A DNA stretch of 9,697 nt, taken from contig JAQYVG010000125.1 of assembly GCA_030145595.1 (NCBI GenBank), positions 1 through 9,697 on the forward strand. Reading direction: 5' to 3'. Positions 1 through 6,400 of this stretch are shown piece by piece. The notes beneath the pieces are model-generated. The model worked only from the letters and a program-made list of their open reading frames with translations, made no database searches and was not told the origin of the DNA. How positions within the stretch are numbered: the stretch's first letter is position 1; each line of letters starts with the position of its first letter. This DNA is from Desulfobacterales bacterium. GTDB taxonomy: Bacteria; Desulfobacterota; Desulfobacteria; Desulfobacterales; UBA11574. Position numbers and translations under genes: made by a program.

Positions 1-18
1 GAGCATAACGCAGAGATT

Positions 19-58
19 GGGCCTCCGGCTCGTAGAGGCGAGCCTACGCCTCGGAGAG
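19..58 (+). repeat. Hairpin repeat, copy 1 (GCCTCCGGC family)
   Basis: This 40-base element begins GGGCCTCCGGCTCGTAGAG and ends GCCTACGCCTCGGAGAG. Both halves recur exactly, in inverted orientation, at 6401-6435. The copies differ only by five extra bases in the centre here. The element is itself an imperfect palindrome: CTCCG and CGTAG on the left can pair with CTACG and CGGAG on the right. The five extra bases create an alternative pairing of GGCTCG with CGAGCC. It lies between genes, as REP-like elements do. I infer a dispersed intergenic repeat and see no transposase. Confidence 0.7.
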
Positions 59-109
59 CAAAAAGACCATTTATGGACGGACACTAAATAGCAATAACTT
101 AGAAGCTTG

Positions 110-124
110 TCGGCAATAAGCCGA
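110..124 (+). other. Small hairpin before terminator
   Basis: TCGGC and GCCGA form a 5-bp stem around the loop AATAA, six bases before the strong terminator stem at 131. It may simply be part of the 3' end structure of the transcript from the left, in tandem with that terminator. No other role is visible. Confidence 0.35.
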
Positions 125-130
125 AATAAA

Positions 131-156
131 GCCACGTCAAATGACGTGGCTTTTTT
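131..156 (+). terminator. Rho-independent terminator of an upstream gene
   Basis: GCCACGTC (131-138) pairs perfectly with GACGTGGC (143-150) around the loop AAAT, and six T follow at 151-156. A run of A before the stem would also make it partly active on the minus strand. No coding region precedes it inside the window, so it presumably ends a plus-strand transcript that starts left of base 1. This is a textbook intrinsic terminator and it insulates the downstream 405-2539 unit. Confidence 0.9.
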
Positions 157-293
157 CGTATGAAGAAAATGCTCAAGTTCTTAAATGCATGGCCGATATA
201 CACGATATACATGGTATCAAGTGCGCGTTGTTCGCAAGGGCTTACCGGCTATACATGTATTCATAGCCTTTGAACTGCACAGCGAGCGCTAAT

Positions 294-336
294 CCCGCAG
301 CTTGACTTCGACGAGCTCAGTCGAGTCGCTGCAGGG
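294..336 (+). repeat. Long imperfect hairpin / REP-like palindrome
   Basis: The arms are CCC-GCAGC-(TT)-GAC-(T)-TCGAC and GTCGA-GTC-GCTGC-(A)-GGG, around the loop GAGCTCA, giving about 16 base pairs with small bulges. It sits 70 bases upstream of the first gene. The core TTCGAC-loop-GTCGA resembles REP-type palindromes seen between genes in many bacterial genomes; that resemblance is from memory. No T-run follows it directly, so an intrinsic terminator is less likely than a repeat or a leader structure. Confidence 0.5.
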
Positions 337-404
337 TTCTTCAAAAATGAAAACCGACAAGACATTTGCTAAACTATCAAAATAAACACTAAATGGAGGT
401 TTCT

Positions 405-1895
405 ATGACATTTACAAGTATATTGAGCATCACACCCAGTCCTTTTTTATCCGTGATGATTTGTATTGTCTTACTCCTGGCGGTATTATATTTTGCCCGT
501 CGGCCGTTTCATCGCTCCGTGAGGTCGTTCAGTAGAATTATTCAAAACGCCATGCGGCTGACGGCTCATTCAGTGCTGCAGGCAGAAAAAAAACTTTCCC
601 AACGCAATCGAGAAGTCCTGATCGCGGCAGGCCTGGAAAATGCGGAGCGGGTCGTTGAGCGCGAATTTGAACGCATCAGCACAGGAGTGCTCAGGGATCT
701 GGAAAGCTATCCCAACCTGCACCGGCAGCTTTCCGAAACCACGACCAGACTGGATGAAGATTACGTCAAAAGTACGGATGTGCCGCCGGCGCTTCCGAAC
801 TGGACTCCGATCATCAAATCCATCGCCAATGTAGAGCACACCGGTGACTCATTGGTGGCCAATATGTTGGGTCAAATTAACCAGACCCTTGAGGAGCAGC
901 ATAAGAAGGCCGTTGGGGAGTACCGCAATTCGATAGCCTCGCGTCATCAGCTCCTGAACAAAATGCTGTCTGCCTGGCGCCAAGTTCAACGCAGCCTGGA
1001 TGATATCGAAAAGTCCATTACCCAATTAATTGATCGTTCCAAAAGCATTGACCGCTATATGGATGAATACAAAGAGATCCGCCAGCAAACCGATGAAGCG
1101 GCCCGCATGCTGTCGTCTTCGTCAATGACCCAGTTTTTTATTGCCGGCCTGGTTTTGTTGATTGCCATTGGCGGCGCCATAATCAATTTTAACCTGATTG
1201 CCCTGCCCATGTCGGAGATGGTCGGCGGCGCCAGCTACATCGGGCCCTATAAGACATCCGATGTCGCCGGCCTGGTGATTATCCTGATCGAGTTGACCAT
1301 GGGACTTTTTCTGCTGGAATCGCTGCGCATCACCCGCCTGTTCTCGATCATTGGCAATATGGACGACAAAATGCGTCACCGCATGTTCTTGATAACCCTT
1401 ACAATGCTGACTATCCTTGCGGGGGTGGAGTCATCCCTGGCATTCATGCGCGATCGCATTGCCGGTGACATGGAGGCGTTACGGCATACCCTGGCGGGCG
1501 TAGAACAGGAAGGCGTCGCCGCCAGCATGATTCCGATGATAGGTCAAATGGTCATGGGCTTCATCCTGCCTTTTGCCCTGGCTTTTGTCGCCATACCGCT
1601 GGAGTCCTTTATTTCCTCGTCCAGAACCGTGCTGGGCGTATTGGCTGCCGGCTTTCTGAGAGCTACGGCTTTTGTTTTACGCCTGCTTGGAAATATCGTG
1701 TATTATGGCGGTCGATTTATCTCCAACGTGTATGACCTCTTTATTTTCCCGACCATCTGGCTGGAAGGGGTAATCCTGGGTGTCAAAACCCGGCAAAAGG
1801 GCGCACCGGACCGGGAAATTCAGGAAACCAATAGTTTTGGCAGTAGAACACATAACCTCGATGAACTCGTCGAAGTAAAGGAGCCGCACGAATGA
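405..1895 (+). CDS. Multi-pass membrane protein with long helical soluble region, function unknown
   Basis: I do not recognise a family. The 496-aa product (from Met at 405) has an N-terminal membrane segment (about 14-30) followed by a basic stretch (ARRPFHRSVR). A long charged, mostly helical region (about 56-236) follows, with coiled-coil-like stretches rich in Glu, Lys, Arg and Gln. Further hydrophobic segments lie near 243-261, 286-305, 327-346 and 378-398, with more hydrophobic sequence at 408-428. The tail is hydrophilic and acidic. I chose 405 over the in-frame ATG at 393 because GGAGGT at 395-400 is a good ribosome binding site for 405 and overlaps the codon at 393. The stop overlaps the next start (ATGA at 1892-1895), so this gene and the vWA lipoprotein gene are very probably co-translated and act together in the envelope. 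I infer an inner-membrane protein with a large helical domain. Whether that domain is cytoplasmic or periplasmic is unclear. Confidence 0.85.
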   Translation: MTFTSILSITPSPFLSVMICIVLLLAVLYFARRPFHRSVRSFSRIIQNAMRLTAHSVLQAEKKLSQRNREVLIAAGLENAERVVEREFERISTGVLRDLESYPNLHRQLSETTTRLDEDYVKSTDVPPALPNWTPIIKSIANVEHTGDSLVANMLGQINQTLEEQHKKAVGEYRNSIASRHQLLNKMLSAWRQVQRSLDDIEKSITQLIDRSKSIDRYMDEYKEIRQQTDEAARMLSSSSMTQFFIAGLVLLIAIGGAIINFNLIALPMSEMVGGASYIGPYKTSDVAGLVIILIELTMGLFLLESLRITRLFSIIGNMDDKMRHRMFLITLTMLTILAGVESSLAFMRDRIAGDMEALRHTLAGVEQEGVAASMIPMIGQMVMGFILPFALAFVAIPLESFISSSRTVLGVLAAGFLRATAFVLRLLGNIVYYGGRFISNVYDLFIFPTIWLEGVILGVKTRQKGAPDREIQETNSFGSRTHNLDELVEVKEPHE

Positions 1896-2539
1896 AAAAA
1901 GTAACTATTTTAATCATTATCCTGGGCTTGCTGATTGCGGGTTGTGGAGAACCCAAAAACCATTCCAAAGGTATCTATATGCTTTTGGATACTTCCGGGA
2001 CCTACACCAAGGAGCTGCCGCAGGCCCAGTCGATTTTAAATTATCTGCTGGGAGTCCTGCAACCGGGTGACACTCTGGCGGTCGCCTGTATCGATACCGG
2101 AAGCTTCAGCGAAAAAGATATCATCGCCAAGGTCACCTTTGACGCACGACCGTCGGTGGCCAATAACCAGAAGCGGGCTTTTATGAAAGATGTGAACGAT
2201 TTCGTAAAAAATGTCCCCCAGAGCCCGTATACGGATATTTCCGGCGGCATCTTGCAGGCCATCGAATATCTCAACGAAGCCGGCTCCGGCTCAAAATACG
2301 TCCTGATCTTTTCGGACTTAAAGGAGGAGCTCGCCGAAGGCCATATCCGCGATGTACCCTTTCAACTGGACGGCTTTCAGGTGATCGCGCTGAATGTGAC
2401 CAAGCTGCGTCAGGATATCAAAGACCCCAAGATCTATATGGCCCGCATGGAAGACTGGCGCTTGAAGGCTGAAGGCGGTGGTGGAAAATGGGGTGTCATC
2501 AATGACCTTGAACGGTTAGACAACATTTTCACAAGATGA
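1892..2539 (+). CDS. vWA-domain lipoprotein
   Basis: The 215-aa product starts with a lipoprotein signal: MKK, a hydrophobic run, then the lipobox LIAGC with Cys18 as the predicted lipidated residue. Gly at +2, not Asp, suggests outer-membrane sorting by the E. coli rule. The rest resembles a von Willebrand factor A domain. The metal-site (MIDAS) motif looks intact: D33-T-S35-G-T37 after a hydrophobic strand, a Thr in YTD (T114) and an Asp in IFSD (D142). vWA domains generally mediate metal-dependent protein binding. The start is supported by AAGGAG at 1878-1883. The gene overlaps the preceding membrane-protein gene by four bases, so the two are probably an operon and functional partners. The binding partner and process are unknown. 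The family call rests on motifs, not a search. Confidence 0.82.
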   Translation: MKKVTILIIILGLLIAGCGEPKNHSKGIYMLLDTSGTYTKELPQAQSILNYLLGVLQPGDTLAVACIDTGSFSEKDIIAKVTFDARPSVANNQKRAFMKDVNDFVKNVPQSPYTDISGGILQAIEYLNEAGSGSKYVLIFSDLKEELAEGHIRDVPFQLDGFQVIALNVTKLRQDIKDPKIYMARMEDWRLKAEGGGGKWGVINDLERLDNIFTR

Positions 2540-2595
2540 CCGATTGAGACTTCGCTTCAATTTGAACTAATTAATAAGCATAAAGGGGGTATATT

Positions 2596-3189
2596 ATGAA
2601 AAAATATATTTATGCAGTTATGCTGATTATGGGAATATTTGTCGGATTGTCTGGATGTGCAACTCCTCAATATGGTCAGGATATTGATGCAAGAATAGAC
2701 CGTATTGAACAGGGACTTGCGCTAAACAGACAGGAAATCAATGATTTAAAGATAACCATGGGAACCCTCTCAGCTTCGGTTCAAGAGGCCATAAACCGTG
2801 CTGAAGAGGCTGGCAAGCTGTCACAAGGAAAATTTCTTTTTGAAGCCACAATTTCGGATGATTCTGTTTTTTTTGCCTTTGATAAAAACGAGCTTACTGA
2901 TGAAGCCAGGAAAGCTCTGGATGTATTTGCAGAAGTAATGAAAGCTGAAAACAAGAATATCTATATTGAGATTCAGGGGCATACCGACGGCACGGGCCCT
3001 GAAGAATATAATCTTGAACTGGGTTCTAAACGCGCTAAAAGCGTCATGAAATATCTGCACATGAATCATAATCTGCCGCTGCGCTGCATGAATGAATTCT
3101 CTTATGGTGAATCACGCCCGGTTGCTGGTAATAATATAAGGAAAAACCGTGCAAAAAACCGTAGAGTAACGATTGTAGGAATGGTATAG
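2596..3189 (+). CDS. OmpA/Pal-like peptidoglycan-binding lipoprotein
   Basis: The 197-aa product has a lipoprotein signal peptide with lipobox GLSGC (Cys21). A short helical, probably coiled-coil spacer follows (about 30-75), and then an OmpA C-terminal domain (about 85-197). The domain shows FFAFDKNELT, the peptidoglycan-binding signature GHTDGTGPEEYN (Asp131) with SKRA (Arg146), and the ending GESRP...NRAKNRRV. In this family the Asp and Arg hold the diaminopimelate of peptidoglycan. It should be an outer-membrane lipoprotein tethering the membrane to the cell wall. The ribosome site is AAAGGGGG at 2582-2588. It lies 56 bases after the vWA lipoprotein on the same strand and could be read from the same transcript. 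Its sequence is visibly more AT-rich than the two genes before it, so a separate origin is possible. It differs from classical Pal in having the coiled-coil spacer. Confidence 0.92.
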   Translation: MKKYIYAVMLIMGIFVGLSGCATPQYGQDIDARIDRIEQGLALNRQEINDLKITMGTLSASVQEAINRAEEAGKLSQGKFLFEATISDDSVFFAFDKNELTDEARKALDVFAEVMKAENKNIYIEIQGHTDGTGPEEYNLELGSKRAKSVMKYLHMNHNLPLRCMNEFSYGESRPVAGNNIRKNRAKNRRVTIVGMV

Positions 3190-3270
3190 TGCTGCGGCAA
3201 ATATAAAAAGTCGCAATAGTTTAAAAGCTTAAAAGCATATTATCAGCCGCAGATATACGCAGACTTTTTA

Positions 3271-3296
3271 TCTGGTTCGACAAATCATGAACCGGA
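3271..3296 (+). other. Hairpin, 8-bp stem
   Basis: TCTGGTTC (3271-3278) pairs with GAACCGGA (3289-3296) with one G-T wobble around a 10-base loop. There is no T-run after it. GGTTCGA superficially recalls a tRNA T-arm, but no acceptor or anticodon stem surrounds it. It may contribute to ending the OmpA-gene transcript. Confidence 0.4.
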
Positions 3297-3307
3297 CAAT
3301 AGGAACC

Positions 3308-3343
3308 ATCGCTCCGCGATAAATGAGCATCAAATGATGCATT
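3308..3343 (+). repeat. Tandem small hairpins, REP-like
   Basis: ATCGC-TCC-GCGAT (3308-3320) is followed at once by GCATC-AAAT-GATGC (3327-3340), whose stem can extend with AAT/ATT across a small bulge. GGAA before and TTCC after could close both into one branched structure. Two adjacent perfect palindromes in otherwise AT-rich sequence suggest an intergenic palindromic element. I cannot confirm other copies in this window. Confidence 0.4.
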
Positions 3344-3617
3344 CCTTCCACAAATTACCAAAAGAATTGATCCAACTGCAAACTACAATGGGTTTCTTAT
3401 AATAATGAATTATCATCTTTGTAATATTTGTTTTTTGGGGTGACGGGAAAATTGTGAATAAAGCAGATTTAGCGGTACTAAACAGGTGTTCTTATAGAAC
3501 TGATCGATTTTATTTAATATCATAAATTTCCAGGCGTACGATATATAGTAATTTAATTTAACAAGGCACAATATATTCTAATTTTATATAAATTAATATA
3601 ATTATATATGGTTTAGC

Positions 3618-3651
3618 TTGACATAAAAACAATACAAACTTACGATATAAT
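3618..3651 (+). promoter_or_regulatory. Sigma-70-type promoter of the XRE gene
   Basis: A perfect -35 TTGACA at 3618-3623 is followed after 17 bases by TACGAT (3641-3646), which matches four of six -10 consensus positions. TATAAT at 3646-3651 overlaps it but would have a 22-base spacer. The very AT-rich block just upstream could act as an UP element. Transcription would start about 35-40 bases before the ATG at 3692. The -10 lies inside a copy of TACGATATA, a candidate operator. Confidence 0.55.
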
Positions 3652-3691
3652 TCAAAATTACTCCCCTAAAATTGGTAACGTATTCTAACAA

Positions 3692-3889
3692 ATGAGTAAA
3701 AACTACTTACGGCAAATTAGAGAATCTCTTATGCTGAGCAAAACCGAACTTGCTAAAAAGGCTAATATATCGCCTGGGACTATTACACGGATAGAACAAG
3801 GAATACCATGTAGAGTGGAAACAAAAAGAAAGATTATTTTGGCTTTAGGGTACAATCTGGCAGATAAGAAAAAGATATTTAGCGATTAA
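3692..3889 (+). CDS. Short XRE-family helix-turn-helix regulator
   Basis: The 65-aa protein is almost wholly a Cro/C1-type DNA-binding domain. LRQIRESLMLSKTELAKKA forms the first helices, and residues 18-37 (TELAKKANISPGTITRIEQG) form the helix-turn-helix. The end (ETKRKIILALGYNL) closes the fold and KKKIF is a short tail. There is no effector or oligomerisation domain, so dimerisation would have to come from the core fold. From memory, similar 65-75-aa proteins are common in delta-proteobacteria, sometimes near pilus or secretion genes. No strong ribosome site precedes the ATG, so translation may be weak or depend on an A-rich leader. The neighbour downstream (4063) may be its partner or target. 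The specific target is unknown. Confidence 0.82.
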   Translation: MSKNYLRQIRESLMLSKTELAKKANISPGTITRIEQGIPCRVETKRKIILALGYNLADKKKIFSD

Positions 3890-3918
3890 AACATTTTTTT
3901 CACTTTACATGCTCATTT

Positions 3919-3948
3919 AGGGATAAACCTGGCAAAGGCCCTTTCTTT
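3919..3948 (+). terminator. Possible weak terminator after XRE gene
   Basis: AGGG (3919-3922) pairs with CCCT (3939-3942). Inside it CCT (3928-3930) pairs with AGG (3936-3938) around GGCAA, leaving ATAAA bulged. TTCTTT follows. The stem is short and bulged, so it is only a plausible intrinsic terminator, 30 bases after the XRE stop codon. Confidence 0.3.
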
Positions 3949-4062
3949 AATTACTTTTTATGACGGAGCAAAATCATACGATATATTGTAGGCAGGGGTG
4001 TTTATTTGAAGGTATAATCCTTTATGTCAATAACCTGTAACGATCCAAAAGGGTATCATATT

Positions 4063-4296
4063 ATGTCAGACGAATCTAAAAAGGTAGCGCACTATGAAAA
4101 ACGCTTTGGAATCATAGCGATTGAAAAGGGGTTTGTCACGGAGGAAGATCTGATCCATGCACTCACGGTTCAGGTTCGGGAAGATATTGAAAAAGGGGAC
4201 CACCGGCTTATTGGAGAGTTATTCTTTGATTTGGGAATTATGGATGCCAACCAAATAGAGGCAGTGGTCAAAGAAATCATTACTAAAAGAGCTTAA
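4063..4296 (+). CDS. Small stand-alone GspE/MshE N-terminal-like domain protein
   Basis: From Met at 4063 the product is 77 aa. It reads as two halves of the helix-pair repeat found at the N terminus of type II secretion and type IV pilus ATPases (GspE, PilB, MshE). The first is RFGIIAIEKGFVTEEDLIHAL and the second RLIGELFFDLGIMDANQIEAVV, matching the RLG-L-x-GxIxxxxLxxAL pattern. In MshE this domain binds cyclic di-GMP. There is no ATPase domain here, so it may be an isolated receptor or adaptor; that is inference. An in-frame ATG at 4024 would add 13 residues. I prefer 4063 because AAAAGGG at 4047-4053 precedes it, the TATAAT at 4013-4018 would start transcription near 4024, and the extra residues look uncharacteristic. 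It lies downstream of the XRE gene and converges on htpG. Confidence 0.72.
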   Translation: MSDESKKVAHYEKRFGIIAIEKGFVTEEDLIHALTVQVREDIEKGDHRLIGELFFDLGIMDANQIEAVVKEIITKRA

Positions 4297-4337
4297 AAAT
4301 ATATCAGAAATAGATTCAGTGAGTTAAACGCCTCCGG

Positions 4338-4363
4338 CTTTAGGCTTCGCCTGAAGCCTAAAG
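4338..4363. terminator. Perfect 11-bp hairpin between convergent genes
   Basis: CTTTAGGCTTC (4338-4348) pairs perfectly with GAAGCCTAAAG (4353-4363) around GCCT. It sits between the stop of the MshE-N-like gene (4296) and the stop of htpG (4371), so it could act on both convergent transcripts. Neither side has a proper T-run, which weakens the call as an intrinsic terminator. The preceding GCCTCCGGC (4330-4338) is shared with the hairpin repeats at 19-58 and 6401-6435, so it may be a relative of that family. Confidence 0.55.
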
Positions 4364-4370
4364 GGGCAAA

Positions 4371-6302
4371 CTATCCATCTATGGCCTGCGCCATCAAATC
4401 ACCGACCACTTTTGAAAATCTTGAGGGGTTTTCCACCTTACCCCCTTCGCTGATCAAGGCCATGTCGAGCAACAGATGACAGTAATCCTTTAGAACGGGA
4501 TCATTCTTGTCTTTTTCAAAGATAGTTTTTATCTTGTCAATCGCCGGATGATCAACATTCAATTCCAACACCCTTTTCGCTTCAGGCGCTTCCTTTCCGG
4601 AGGATTTTAAAATTTTTTCCATGTAAGCACTCATGTCATCGGCTTCTCCCGTCAAACAGGCCACAGAATTTTTCAATCGCATCGATGGTTTGACTTCTTT
4701 GATTTTGTCTTGCAGAGTCGCTTTGATATGCCCCAGCAGGGGTGTGTAGTTATCCTTTTTCTTATCATCGACCTTATCGATATCAAGGTCCCCTTTTTCG
4801 GTGCTTTTCAGGGTTTTCCCGTCATATTCGGTCAAAGACATGACGACCCATTCATCAATCGGCTCAGTCATTAACAGAATCTCATAGTCCTGCTCCTTGA
4901 GTTTTTCGAGGTGCGGACTATTAGTCAATGTTGAAAGATTATCGCCGGTAATATAATAAATATGCTTTTGATCAGGTTTCATGTTGGCGACATACTCTTT
5001 TAGCGATACCAGTTCTCCATCAGACTTGGTGGTTTTGTACCTGATCAGGTCTGCAATTTTGTCGCGCTTGGTCGCGTCCGTGTGAACACCTTCTTTGAGC
5101 ACAGAACCGAATTCTTGGTAAAATTCTTCGTACTTGTCTTTTTCCATAGCGGCAAGCATTTCAAAAATCTTTTTCACAAGATTCATGCGTATGTTCATAA
5201 CGAGCCGGTCCTGTTGAAGGATTTCCCGGCTGATGTTGAGGTTGAGATCCGGTGCATCCACAACGCCTTTAATGAATCTAAAGTATTCCGGTACCAGGTC
5301 TTTGCAATCGTCCATAATAAAAACGCGTTTGCTGTAGAGCTTGACACCATGCCCGCGTTCATGGCTGAACAGATCAAGCGGCGCTTTGGAAGGAAGATAC
5401 AAAAGGGCGCTGTATTCGGTGGTACCTTCAAATTTCATGTGCAACTGCGTTAAAGGAGGATTCCAGTCATGACTTATATGTTTGTAGAATTCCGTATATT
5501 CTTCCTCGGACACATCTTTTTTGTCTTTGGCCCAGATGGCCTTCATGGAATTTAAGGTCTCTTCCCGGATAACCCTGCGAGTTGTTTCCCCGATGGTCTT
5601 GCCTTCTTTATCCTTAATTTGTTCATTTTCAGGTATAGGTTCATCCTTTTCAACATCCATAACAATAGGGTAGTTGACAAAATCAGAATGCTTTTTAACG
5701 ATATTGCGGATAGTCCATTCATCGGTAAAGTCCTGCTCTTCTTTTTCTGCTTTTTTTAGCTCGAGGATTACGGTTGTTCCGCGGGAATCTTTGCTTGTGT
5801 CTTCAATGGTATAAGAACCGTCCCCGTATGATTCCCACTTGACGGCCTTTTCCGACCCCACGGATTTCGTGATCAGGGTAACTTTTTCAGCGACAATGAA
5901 GGCACTGTAGAATCCAACGCCAAACTGTCCGATCAATTCCGGCGCCAGTGTGTTGTCCTGGTGCAATTGTTCAAAGGCTTCCAAAAAGGCACTGGTACCG
6001 CTTTTTGCAATGGTCCCGATGTTTTCCATGACCTCATCATGGGTCATGCCGATGCCGTTGTCTGATATTTCAATGGTTTGCTTTATTCCATCGCCGGTCA
6101 GCTTAATCTTGAACTCGGTGTCGTCGCCAAGAAGCTCTGGCTCTACCTGAGCTTTGAAACGAAGTTTGTCAATGGCATCCGAAGCGTTGGAAATCAACTC
6201 CCTGAAAAAGATTTCTTTGTTAGAGTAAAGCGAGTTAATTATAATTTTTAAAAGCTGCTGCACTTCGGTCTTAAATTGATGGGTTTCTTTTTTGATGGCC
6301 AT
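4371..6302 (-). CDS. htpG: Chaperone protein HtpG (bacterial Hsp90)
   Basis: The 643-aa product is a full-length bacterial Hsp90, slightly longer than E. coli HtpG (about 624 aa). It is an ATP-dependent cytoplasmic chaperone dimer. The N-terminal GHKL ATPase domain has all key motifs: FFRELISNASDAIDKLR with Glu35 and Asn39, SDNGIGMT with Asp81, GTIAKSGT, and the lid motif IGQFGVGFYSAFIVAEKV near 124-141. The middle domain carries WNPPLTQLHMKFEG, LYSKRVFIMDD and the segment around NLNISREILQQ, whose Arg is conserved in Hsp90 as the ATP-contacting residue. The C-terminal dimerisation domain is complete and lacks the eukaryotic MEEVD tail, as expected. The start is supported by GGAGAAGCT just upstream on the minus strand. 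It is transcribed alone and its promoter looks heat-shock-like. No damage is seen. Confidence 0.98.
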   Translation of the reverse strand: MAIKKETHQFKTEVQQLLKIIINSLYSNKEIFFRELISNASDAIDKLRFKAQVEPELLGDDTEFKIKLTGDGIKQTIEISDNGIGMTHDEVMENIGTIAKSGTSAFLEAFEQLHQDNTLAPELIGQFGVGFYSAFIVAEKVTLITKSVGSEKAVKWESYGDGSYTIEDTSKDSRGTTVILELKKAEKEEQDFTDEWTIRNIVKKHSDFVNYPIVMDVEKDEPIPENEQIKDKEGKTIGETTRRVIREETLNSMKAIWAKDKKDVSEEEYTEFYKHISHDWNPPLTQLHMKFEGTTEYSALLYLPSKAPLDLFSHERGHGVKLYSKRVFIMDDCKDLVPEYFRFIKGVVDAPDLNLNISREILQQDRLVMNIRMNLVKKIFEMLAAMEKDKYEEFYQEFGSVLKEGVHTDATKRDKIADLIRYKTTKSDGELVSLKEYVANMKPDQKHIYYITGDNLSTLTNSPHLEKLKEQDYEILLMTEPIDEWVVMSLTEYDGKTLKSTEKGDLDIDKVDDKKKDNYTPLLGHIKATLQDKIKEVKPSMRLKNSVACLTGEADDMSAYMEKILKSSGKEAPEAKRVLELNVDHPAIDKIKTIFEKDKNDPVLKDYCHLLLDMALISEGGKVENPSRFSKVVGDLMAQAIDG

Positions 6303-6343
6303 AGCTTCTCCTGAAAGTTTTATTATAAAGTAAAAGTTTGAAA

Positions 6344-6372
6344 TATAATGGGAACAAATTCGCGTTTGTCAA
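6344..6372 (-). promoter_or_regulatory. Heat-shock (sigma-32-type) promoter of htpG
   Basis: Read on the minus strand, TTGACA (6372-6367) is followed by 14 bases and then CCCATTATA (6352-6344). Sigma-32 promoters have CTTGAAA, a spacer of about 13-15, and CCCCATnT, so the -10 half fits well and the -35 half fits partly. As a sigma-70 promoter the spacing is less good (about 18 bases to TTATAT). The site lies about 40-70 bases before the htpG start. No CIRCE element (TTAGCACTC-N9-GAGTGCTAA) is visible here. Heat induction of htpG is well known, and its control by sigma-32 in this organism is inferred. Confidence 0.6.
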
Positions 6373-6391
6373 CCCCTGAAGCCGGGAGGGG
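6373..6391. other. Small GC-rich hairpin
   Basis: CCCCT (6373-6377) pairs with AGGGG (6387-6391) around a nine-base loop. It directly abuts the -35 of the htpG promoter. It is the first of a cluster of hairpins in this divergent gap, along with 6401-6435 and 6445-6457. No role is known. Confidence 0.3.
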
Positions 6392-6400
6392 CAGGCATGT

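Larger units (their letters stand above)
3190..3691. other. AT-rich intergenic region with small hairpins
   Basis: This 500-base gap has no convincing gene. It contains a spaced inverted repeat CTGCGGC (3192-3198) / GCCGCAG (3246-3252). Between its arms lies a direct repeat of TTAAAAGC (3221-3236). Two hairpins follow at 3271-3296 and around 3308-3343. The stretch 3541-3617 is extremely AT-rich and leads into the promoter of the XRE gene. A 23-codon GTG-start ORF at 3454-3525 has a G-rich stretch upstream, but its peptide resembles nothing I know and I do not call it. No tRNA or rRNA is visible. Confidence 0.6.
3537..3985 (+). promoter_or_regulatory. Three copies of TACGATATA around the XRE gene (candidate operators)
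   Basis: TACGATATA occurs at 3537-3545, 3641-3649 and 3977-3985, all in the same orientation. The first and third extend to TACGATATAT. The second covers the -10 region of the XRE promoter, and the third precedes the small MshE-N-like gene. I infer possible binding sites for the XRE protein, allowing autoregulation and control of the neighbour. AT-rich context raises the chance of coincidence. A related CGATATA pair lies at 194-209. Confidence 0.3.

Noticed and set aside
160..273. Short ORF starting MKKMLKFLNAWP just after the terminator
   Set aside because: It has no ribosome binding site (the start follows the T-run of the terminator), is only 37 codons long, and shows no recognisable features.
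3274..3296. GGTTCGA as the T-arm of a tRNA or an attachment site
   Set aside because: No acceptor stem, D-arm or anticodon arm lies in the flanking sequence, and no integrase or direct repeat accompanies it.
3454..3525. GTG-start ORF of 23 codons in the AT-rich gap
   Set aside because: A G-rich stretch lies upstream, but the peptide is too short, unrecognised, and could arise by chance; noted in the gap description only.
3928..3948. TGGCA-rich segment as a sigma-54 promoter for the 4063 gene
   Set aside because: The GG element is present, but the -12 GC is missing at the right spacing (TTTCT instead of TTGCT).
5082..5453. 123-aa plus-strand ORF inside htpG
   Set aside because: It is antisense to a fully conserved Hsp90 coding region, and its translation shows no family features; a shadow of htpG.
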